From: Bacillota bacterium
GTDB lineage: Bacteria; Bacillota; Clostridia; Lachnospirales; Lachnospiraceae
Direction: 5' to 3'
Assembly: GCA_023411215.1 (NCBI GenBank)
Contig: JAEYOY010000005.1
Coordinates: 1-24,365 of the forward strand
DNA: 24,365 nucleotides
Position 1 is the stretch's first letter. The number at the start of each line of letters is the position of its first letter. Below, piece by piece: positions 1-5,516 of this stretch. The position numbers were made by a program, and so were the translations under genes. The notes below the pieces were generated by a model. It was not told the origin of the DNA. It saw nothing but the letters and a program-made list of their open reading frames with translations, and ran no database searches.

Positions 1-102
1 GTAGACCGCTATATATGTTGGTATAATGAGAAACGTATCAAAATGTCACTCGGGGCAATGAGCCCATTACAGTACAGACGTAGTCTGGGACTGGCAAGTT
101 AA
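1..102 (+). mobile_element. IS3-family transposase (OrfB) C-terminal end, cut by window edge
   Basis: Frame 1 reads 33 residues to a TAA at 100-102. It includes WYNEKRIKMSLG and SPLQYRRSLGL, the usual tail of IS3/IS150-group OrfB integrases (family pattern WYN..RI....G..SP..YR). The catalytic DDE core would lie left of the window. The bases just after the stop (about 103-127, GTCCAAGAAAACGTCCG then CACCCCCA) look like a right terminal inverted repeat ending in CA, as IS3 elements do, but the left end is not visible so this is inferred. Whether the element is intact cannot be judged. Confidence 0.8.
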
Positions 103-164
103 GTCCAAGAAAACGTCCGCACCCCCAACCCAAATTATTCACACGGCAAATCTAAGCTTAATGA

Positions 165-189
165 GTGAGAAAACCAATGATTTTCTCAC
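165..189. other. Perfect 9-bp inverted repeat
   Basis: GTGAGAAAA (165-173) and TTTTCTCAC (181-189) form a perfect hairpin with a 7-base loop. No T-run follows on either strand, so it is not a standard intrinsic terminator. It sits between the IS end and the small gene starting at 229 and could be an operator for that gene. Function unknown. Confidence 0.4.
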
Positions 190-228
190 ATAAAGTTTGC
201 AGGTGATGAGAAAGGTATGGTTATAATT

Positions 229-390
229 ATGAATGATAAGAAAATGAGAAGCACTAAAAATCATAAGAAGGAAGACGGAACCTTCCATTCCAAACATGTA
301 AAGCATGATCCGCAGGCGGAAAGTGCCAGAGCGGTATTCGGATTAAAGGATAATAATCCCAAGAATAAAAGCAGTGATACCAGTCGTTAA
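229..390 (+). CDS. Small basic hydrophilic protein, 53 aa
   Basis: An ORF of 53 codons begins ATG AAT GAT AAG and ends TAA at 388-390. The product is Lys/His/Asn-rich, with no hydrophobic segment and no Cys. Its centre reads KEDGTFHSKHVKHDPQAES followed by ARAVFGL. Short clostridial proteins with a KHDPQAESARA core exist (from memory the CPC_1213 family; this is not verified). No function is known to me. A start 12 bases upstream (217, in frame) is also possible: AGGTGA at 201-206 serves it about as well as AAAGG at 211-215 serves 229. A two-way terminator follows at 425-507, so the gene appears monocistronic. Confidence 0.6.
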   Translation: MNDKKMRSTKNHKKEDGTFHSKHVKHDPQAESARAVFGLKDNNPKNKSSDTSR

Positions 391-424
391 TAATACTAGA
401 TGCAGAACGAATGTCCTATAACAC

Positions 425-507
425 AAAAAGCCTAGTGTATAAGCAGACTCCCCAGTAAAGTTCTTTTCCTGTCCTGGGGAATGTCCTCTTATTCTCTATG
501 GCTTTTC
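425..507. terminator. Bidirectional terminator between convergent genes
   Basis: Nested inverted repeats are visible: AAAAGCC (426-432) with GGCTTTT (500-506), and inside them TCCCCAG (449-455) with CTGGGGA (474-480). T-runs lie at the outer ends on both strands. The element lies between the small plus-strand gene and the minus-strand aldo/keto reductase and can serve both. Confidence 0.55.
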
Positions 508-574
508 ATAAATATCTGTAAAATGTTTATCTAATTATGCATTCTATTACCGATTACTTTCGTCTTTCTAATTC

Positions 575-1492
575 TTAAGGCAATACATTCCCTGCCGACC
601 GATAGATTTCATACCATTCTTCTCGTGTAAGATAGATCTCTGATGCCTTAATGCAATCGACCAAACGATCTACGTTCATTGTTCCGGTCACCGGCTGCAT
701 ATGAGCCGGATGTCTTAATAGCCACGCTATAGCAATCGTAGTATTAGAAACACCATACTTTACTGCAATCTCATCAATTTTAGCATTCACTTCAGGGAAT
801 TTATCGTTATTTAAGAATACCCCTTCAAAAAAACCGTATTGGAACGGCGACCAGGGTTGTATTGTTATATCATTCAGACGGCAATAATCAAGTATACTGC
901 CATCTCGATTAAGGGACGCCTCATCTTGCATATTGACATGGATTCCGGCAGAAATCATGGTTGCATTGGTGATACTAAGCTGAAGCTGATTAGCTATAAT
1001 TGGCTGCTTCACATACTTTTTCAAAAGCTGTATCTGCATTGGATTCTGATTGGATACACCAAAATTACGAACCTTACCGCTACTATGAAGATGATCAAAG
1101 GCCTCTGCCACTTCTTCCGGTTCTACAAGAGCATCCGGGCGGTGTAATAGAAGCACATCCAGGTATTCTGTCTTCAGTCGCTTCAAAATCCCATCCACAC
1201 TTCCTAAGATATGTTCCTTTGAGAAATCGAACATTCCCTTTCGGATACCGCATTTCGACTGCAGAATTATCTTCTCTCTTATTGTTCCATTCATGTGAAT
1301 CGCATCTGCAAATATCTCTTCACAGGTTCCACCACCATAAATATCTGCATGATCAAAGAAATTGGCTCCGTTATCCAAGGCTGTCTGAACGAAGCGTTCT
1401 GCTTCTGGCTTTTCTAAACCATTAATACGCATACATCCAACTGCCAATACCGGTACCTCAAGCTGGGATGTCCCTAATTTCATAGTTCTCAT
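575..1492 (-). CDS. Aldo/keto reductase, YdhF-like
   Basis: A 305-aa NAD(P)H-dependent oxidoreductase of the AKR superfamily, a cytosolic single-domain TIM barrel. The catalytic tetrad is readable: Asp47 and Tyr52 in FFDHADIYG, Lys80 in QSKCG and His117 in LLLHRP. GVSNQNPMQ and the C-terminal PVTGTMNVDRL are the usual cofactor-side motifs; overall it resembles E. coli YdhF. I chose the ATG at 1492 because AAGGAGGT (1501-1508) lies 8 bases upstream; an in-frame extension to 1525 has no such site. The probable promoter (1635-1665) is of MerR type with a 19-bp spacer, so induction by electrophiles or aldehydes is plausible but inferred. The physiological substrate is not identifiable from sequence. 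Confidence 0.9.
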   Translation of the reverse strand: MRTMKLGTSQLEVPVLAVGCMRINGLEKPEAERFVQTALDNGANFFDHADIYGGGTCEEIFADAIHMNGTIREKIILQSKCGIRKGMFDFSKEHILGSVDGILKRLKTEYLDVLLLHRPDALVEPEEVAEAFDHLHSSGKVRNFGVSNQNPMQIQLLKKYVKQPIIANQLQLSITNATMISAGIHVNMQDEASLNRDGSILDYCRLNDITIQPWSPFQYGFFEGVFLNNDKFPEVNAKIDEIAVKYGVSNTTIAIAWLLRHPAHMQPVTGTMNVDRLVDCIKASEIYLTREEWYEIYRSAGNVLP

Positions 1493-1634
1493 ATTCTTAT
1501 ACCTCCTTAGTAATACCCGCAACATAAAGCTTGTAAAGCTGATTTATTACATAATGCATAAAAGTCTGTGATCCAGATTTTAAGTTTACATAATTCATCT
1601 CGCTTCTTTATCTTGCTTTCATAGTTATACAGGA

Positions 1635-1665
1635 ATTATATTCCTTAAACTTAACTTTAAGTCAA
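1635..1665 (-). promoter_or_regulatory. MerR-type promoter, TTGACT-N19-TATAAT, for the aldo/keto reductase
   Basis: On the minus strand TTGACT (1665-1660) and TATAAT (1640-1635) are separated by 19 bp, longer than the usual 17. The spacer carries a dyad, CTTAAAGTTAAGTTTAAG. Long spacers with a central dyad are the hallmark of MerR-family promoters. The expected start near 1628 would leave a leader of about 135 bases. Confidence 0.65.
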
Positions 1666-1727
1666 TATAAATCGTAAATTAATTTATCGTCATATATTAT
1701 CGTATAATATTCGTATTATTCGCGTAA

Positions 1728-2495
1728 CTATTGAAACAGATAACCGGTCATGGATAAAGAGCCCAAAACACAGGCATCATTAAATACCTTTACCGTGTCA
1801 CTCTGTTCTGTAGCACCTAATACATATAGTAAGGGATAGTAATGCTCCGGAGTAAAAAATGCCATTTTACAGGCTTCACCTGACTGCTCATAATGAATTA
1901 CCTTCTGATGCTTCCCTTCCAGAATAGCCTCCTTGATATAATGATCAAATTCTTCGGCCCAAGGATATCCTCCTTCCAGCTCCCAGTTGATTTTAGCTAA
2001 GTTATGGACAACATTGCCGCTACCAAGGATTAGCACCCCCTGTTCCCGTAATGAGCAAAGCTCCTGTCCCAGCTTATAATGTTCCTCTGGACCTAGCCTT
2101 CGATCTATACTAAGTTGATATACAGGGATGTCTGCCTTCGGGAACATATGACATAGCACCGACCAGGTTCCATGGTCAATGCCCCAGCTATTATCGATCG
2201 TTACCTCCCTGTGAAGCACATCCATAGTAATATGAGCAAATTCAGGTGATCCTAATGTCGGATATTTTAGCTCATATAATTCTCTGGGAAAACCATACAT
2301 ATCATAAATCTGTTTTGGATGTAATTCATCACAAATCCTTACTCCATCGGTGTACCAGTGAGCCGAGATCGATAATATTGCTTTTGGCTTTGGTAAATTC
2401 TCACCAATACTAACCCAGATTCGGGTAAATTCATTATCCTCAATCGCATTCATCGGTGACCCATGTCCAATGAAAAGAACCGGCATTTTACTCAT
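1728..2495 (-). CDS. Extradiol aromatic ring-opening dioxygenase (DODA/YgiD family)
   Basis: A 255-aa protein of the LigB/DODA superfamily (class III extradiol dioxygenases), like E. coli YgiD (4,5-DOPA dioxygenase). The N-terminus has FIGHGSPMNAI (His11), then ISAHWYTDG (His46), DHGTWSVLCHMFP (His108, His116) and LGSGNVVHNL (His164). These are the conserved His motifs that bind the metal and substrate. The ATG is preceded by AAAGGAG about 8 bases upstream. It starts 82 bp after the stop of the MFS gene on the same strand with no clear terminator between, so the two may be cotranscribed. In an anaerobe an oxygen-dependent reaction is odd; many homologues are of unknown role, so the substrate is left open. 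Confidence 0.88.
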   Translation of the reverse strand: MSKMPVLFIGHGSPMNAIEDNEFTRIWVSIGENLPKPKAILSISAHWYTDGVRICDELHPKQIYDMYGFPRELYELKYPTLGSPEFAHITMDVLHREVTIDNSWGIDHGTWSVLCHMFPKADIPVYQLSIDRRLGPEEHYKLGQELCSLREQGVLILGSGNVVHNLAKINWELEGGYPWAEEFDHYIKEAILEGKHQKVIHYEQSGEACKMAFFTPEHYYPLLYVLGATEQSDTVKVFNDACVLGSLSMTGYLFQ

Positions 2496-2577
2496 ATTCT
2501 TTTTCTCCTTTCTTATCTCAAACCACTAACTCTAATATAAATGATATCTCAAAATAATGCACCTATAATTTATCCTT

Positions 2578-4143
2578 CTAATCCTTTGCGCTTACTTTAT
2601 TTCTTTTTATCATAACCATAATCGCCAATTGAATGATTCCCAACCATAAAAAGACAAGATGTAAATCCGTCAAATCTGCGAAAAGACCACAGATCGGAAA
2701 TAGTAAAAACATCAGAACAGAAAATATCATACTGTTCACTGAGATAATTGTGGCCCTCTGTTTCGATGGGATAAGTTCATTGATTGCTGACGATTGGATC
2801 GGATACAATACCGAATTCGCGTAATTGATAACCGCAAATGCAAGAATCGATATAATAAGATTATATCTGCTCATTGCAATAATACCACATCCCATGAGAA
2901 TCGAGGCAATATACTTTGCTTTATGGCCTAATCGCATTAAAAACCACTCACTGCTTAAGGCCCCAAGTATGGATATACCCCCGGCAAATAGCATAACAAA
3001 GCTAATCTCTATTTTATTCAATCCGAGAAGACTGAAGAACTCCTGCCCATAGAAGAATATTATGGTATGAAAGGTAAACACCATCGGATAGTAAAACAGA
3101 ATCCTCCGTAGTGCAGCATCACTTTGAATCACCTTCATGCTGGTAATAAAATGAGCCTTAACCATGTTACCGACACATATCTTATCCTCTACAGATGTAA
3201 TTTCATGGTTATCTGATATAATATCATCGTTCGAGTTATTTTCTTCCTCATTATCCACTATCTTCGGTTCCACAAAGAGCAATGCCGGGACCAGTGCCAG
3301 CAATGCTACAATTACCGAGATGATATAGCACCAAGCGAAGGAATATTCTGCAATCACTCCTCCCGCCACGGTTGCAATTCCCTGCGCTATCTCTATAATA
3401 ACATTCAGTCGACTATTCACCTTAAGGTATCGATCCGACTGCCCAAGCTGTTTCATACTGTCATACAACAATGCTTCCTCGGAACCGGAATTCAAATTCT
3501 GACCGATAGCAGATATAGCAAAGGCTATGGCGAAATGCCACATGTTCCCTCCAAACAGGCAGACCAAGGAAGAGAGAGCACTACAGATTCTCCCTGCTAA
3601 AATTACTTTTCTTCGTCCTAAGAGGTCTGCTAACGCTCCGGACGGTACCTCACACAAGAGACTGGTCAAATGATAGATACCTTCCACGATGCCGATCTGC
3701 CATAATGACATTCCCTTATACACCATATACAATACCCATATGGAACTGGATATATCAAAATTCTTCATAAAGCAGTAAATAAAATCGGTTTTAATATTGC
3801 GGGACACATTACCCTGTCTGAGTTGTTGGCGGATAACGCCTCGTACTGAGCTGCCTTTTAAACCTTTTGTTGAATTATGTAATGATATATATGTTGTGTC
3901 CTTTTCTATATTATTACTTATTTTATTATTTATTTCATTGCTTAATTTTTTTAATTCATTGTTTACATCATTGCTTAAGTCATTGATTAATTCATTTTTT
4001 ATATCACTGTTTATGTTATTGTTTATATCATTGTTTATATCATTTTTTATATCATTGTTTATATCATAATTTATATCATTAACAATTTCATTGGTTTCTT
4101 CACCAATCGTTTCACTATTTGATCGTTTTATTATCGTATTCAT
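2578..4143 (-). CDS. MFS transporter (DHA3-like) with long Asn/Asp-rich N-terminal tail
   Basis: A 521-aa major facilitator, probably a drug-type exporter. The membrane core begins after about residue 115 (KTDFIYCFMKNFDISSSIW) and carries motif A-like CEVPSGALADLLGRRK between the second and third helices. The cytosolic tail is unusual: residues 18-80 are near-perfect tetrads of the form N-(D/E)-(I/L/V)-x, about 15 copies, followed by a Lys/Arg-rich linker. I chose the ATG at 4143 because GAGGAG (4151-4156) lies 7 bases upstream; the in-frame ATGs at 4158 and 4188 lack this. Expression is probably controlled by an attenuator with a leader peptide (4226-4402). Substrate unknown; leader-peptide control suggests an antibiotic that acts on ribosomes, by analogy only. 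Confidence 0.85.
   Translation of the reverse strand: MNTIIKRSNSETIGEETNEIVNDINYDINNDIKNDINNDINNNINSDIKNELINDLSNDVNNELKKLSNEINNKISNNIEKDTTYISLHNSTKGLKGSSVRGVIRQQLRQGNVSRNIKTDFIYCFMKNFDISSSIWVLYMVYKGMSLWQIGIVEGIYHLTSLLCEVPSGALADLLGRRKVILAGRICSALSSLVCLFGGNMWHFAIAFAISAIGQNLNSGSEEALLYDSMKQLGQSDRYLKVNSRLNVIIEIAQGIATVAGGVIAEYSFAWCYIISVIVALLALVPALLFVEPKIVDNEEENNSNDDIISDNHEITSVEDKICVGNMVKAHFITSMKVIQSDAALRRILFYYPMVFTFHTIIFFYGQEFFSLLGLNKIEISFVMLFAGGISILGALSSEWFLMRLGHKAKYIASILMGCGIIAMSRYNLIISILAFAVINYANSVLYPIQSSAINELIPSKQRATIISVNSMIFSVLMFLLFPICGLFADLTDLHLVFLWLGIIQLAIMVMIKRNKVSAKD
3904..4092 (-). repeat. Degenerate 12-bp tandem repeat encoding N-(D/E)-I-x tetrads
   Basis: On the plus strand the unit is close to TATCATTGTTTA, repeated with drift from 3904 to 4092. 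It is most regular at about 4010-4080. It stays in frame through the MFS tail with only one 3-codon interruption (K-L-S near residue 67), so copy-number change by slippage would preserve the frame. Confidence 0.8.
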
Positions 4144-4225
4144 TTGTTCACTCCTCATTTTCTCATTCTGCAGAATCTCACTATTCACCCAGATAGCGTC
4201 ATCACTGCATTAATACTAAACCATG

Positions 4226-4264
4226 AAAAAAGGAACATAAATCTTTTCTTAAGATTAATGTTCC
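4226..4264 (-). terminator. Intrinsic terminator/attenuator in the MFS leader
   Basis: On the minus strand, GGAACATTAATCTT and AAGATTTATGTTCC form a 14-bp stem with one mismatch and a 5-base loop, followed at once by TTTTTT (4231-4226). It lies after a promoter (4435-4463) and a 31-codon ORF but 83 bases before the MFS start. It therefore acts inside the transcription unit, which is the position of an attenuator rather than a gene-end terminator. Confidence 0.8.
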
Positions 4265-4270
4265 TCGGAG

Positions 4271-4374
4271 CTACTGCGTTCTATTAGAAATAATCTATGG
4301 GCTTCCCTAAAAAAGGGCGCAGTAGTCCCGTAAAGGCTTCTGAATGAATGCTTTTATCAATGAACTGCTACTGC
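4271..4374 (-). promoter_or_regulatory. Competing leader hairpin segments A, B, C upstream of the MFS attenuator
   Basis: Segment A is GCAGTAG (4374-4368), segment B is CTACTGCG (4325-4318) and segment C is CGCAGTAG (4278-4271). B can pair with A (7 bp) or with C (8 bp, plus a further GGG:TCC after one mismatch), but not both. A lies early in the leader ORF and B at its end, so a ribosome paused in the ORF would decide the pairing. Segment C ends 7 bases before the terminator stem; how it changes termination is not resolved by eye. Confidence 0.6.
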
Positions 4375-4402
4375 AAATTGGCAAATAACCAAAGGTGCTC
4401 AT
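4307..4402 (-). CDS. Leader peptide, 31 aa, upstream of MFS transporter
   Basis: ATG at 4402 is preceded by AAAGGAG (4416-4410) with 7 bases between, an excellent ribosome site for so short an ORF. The peptide begins MSTFGYLPICSSSS, continues with LIKAFIQKPLRDY and ends CALF before TAG. The ORF spans competing hairpin segments A and B and is followed by an intrinsic terminator, then the MFS gene. This is the arrangement of ribosome-mediated attenuators found before antibiotic-resistance genes such as tet(M), erm and vmlR. I do not recognise the peptide itself. It is probably a regulatory ORF whose translation, not its product, matters. Confidence 0.65.
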   Translation of the reverse strand: MSTFGYLPICSSSSLIKAFIQKPLRDYCALF

Positions 4403-4434
4403 AAATTATCTCCTTTCCGTTAACTTTTGAACTT

Positions 4435-4463
4435 ATATTAGCACTAAAATCAACAAATTGCAA
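4435..4463 (-). promoter_or_regulatory. Sigma-A promoter for leader peptide and MFS gene
   Basis: Minus strand TTGCAA (4463-4458), 17-bp spacer, TAATAT (4440-4435). Expected start near 4428, about 25 bases before the leader peptide ATG. It lies just past the end of the dus gene. Confidence 0.65.
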
Positions 4464-4495
4464 TGAATATTTTGGTTATAGCTTTTAGTGTACTC

Positions 4496-5434
4496 TTAAA
4501 AACTCAGCTCGCACTCCTCGAACAATCGTGCAACTACTTCCTCATAATCACTGCATCTCTCGGATTTCCTTATCTTCTTGGCATACCTTTCGCTGTCTGC
4601 AAAGGCTTTACTTAGGTAGAACCAGATCTCCTTCATTTTAAATAATACATTCCGATCACCGAAGAGAATCGCCTTATAATCTCCATAGATTCTGTCATGG
4701 TAGGCCCTAAGTAACTCCTTACTTACCTTCTCACCCTTTGTGATTGCTGCGATTAGCCCAGGGTTAGACAGTAAACCACGCCCCAGCATAACCTTGGTGA
4801 TCTCCGGATTATCAGCTGTAAACTGCTGGTAGTCTTCCACCGTACAGATATCACCGTTATAACAGATGGGGTTCTTACTATGATTTACGGCGTAACGGAA
4901 GATATCCATATTGGGCGTATTCTTATAGAAATCCTTCTGAATTCTTGGATGAATGATCAGCTCCTCCATCGGGTATTTGTTATAAATCTCCATTAATTCA
5001 TAGAATTCCTCCGGATGATCCTTCCCAATACGGGTCTTGATGGATATTTTCGTTACCGCTTCCGAGAATATCTCCTCTAAAAATGCATCCAGCTCCAATT
5101 GCTTTGCTAAGAAGCCAGAGCCTCTATGCTTTGAAACAACGGTTCCCGAAGGGCAGCCGAGATTAAGATTGATTTCATCATATCCCAGTGTCTTTAACTT
5201 CTTCGCAGTATAGATGAAATCCTTGGCATTATTCGTTAACAATTGCGGGATTAGCATAACACCGGGATTATTCTCCGGTAGAATATCCTTTATGTCCTTC
5301 CCTTTCAAACCATCATGCTGATTCGCAAAGATGAATGGTGCGAAATACTTATCTACCTGATCAAAAAAAGTATGATGAGCATTTCTATATAAATATCCGG
5401 TAATCCCCTCCATGGGGGCAAAATAAAAATACAT
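4496..5434 (-). CDS. tRNA-dihydrouridine synthase
   Basis: A 312-aa FMN-dependent enzyme that reduces uridine to dihydrouridine in the D-loop of tRNA. The N-terminus FAPMEGITGYLYR is the FMN-binding start of the Dus TIM barrel. NLNLGCPSG carries the catalytic Cys94, KTRIG and IIHPRIQKDFY are the substrate/FMN side motifs, and YNGDICTVEDY and MLGRGLLSNPGL bind the FMN phosphate. The length is normal for the family. GGGAG lies about 11 bases before the ATG. The gene starts 82 bp after the aconitase stop on the same strand, so it is probably the second gene of an acnA-dus unit. The exact subclass (DusA/B/C) was not assigned. Confidence 0.93.
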   Translation of the reverse strand: MYFYFAPMEGITGYLYRNAHHTFFDQVDKYFAPFIFANQHDGLKGKDIKDILPENNPGVMLIPQLLTNNAKDFIYTAKKLKTLGYDEINLNLGCPSGTVVSKHRGSGFLAKQLELDAFLEEIFSEAVTKISIKTRIGKDHPEEFYELMEIYNKYPMEELIIHPRIQKDFYKNTPNMDIFRYAVNHSKNPICYNGDICTVEDYQQFTADNPEITKVMLGRGLLSNPGLIAAITKGEKVSKELLRAYHDRIYGDYKAILFGDRNVLFKMKEIWFYLSKAFADSERYAKKIRKSERCSDYEEVVARLFEECELSF

Positions 5435-5516
5435 CCTTCGGTTACTCCCTTGTCTTGTCTTCTGTTATTATGATGTTATAACTAATAATATTCTGCTTCA
5501 TTATCTTAATCCTTGA

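Noticed and set aside
3797..4069. Plus-strand ORF of 90 codons rich in Leu/Phe/Ser, opposite the MFS tail
   Set aside because: It is the shadow of the 12-bp repeat, where the complement of Asn/Ile codons gives Leu/Phe/Ile. No start signal.
3904..4092. Possible CRISPR-like array
   Set aside because: The unit is only 12 bp, contiguous and in frame with a coding region, with no spacers.
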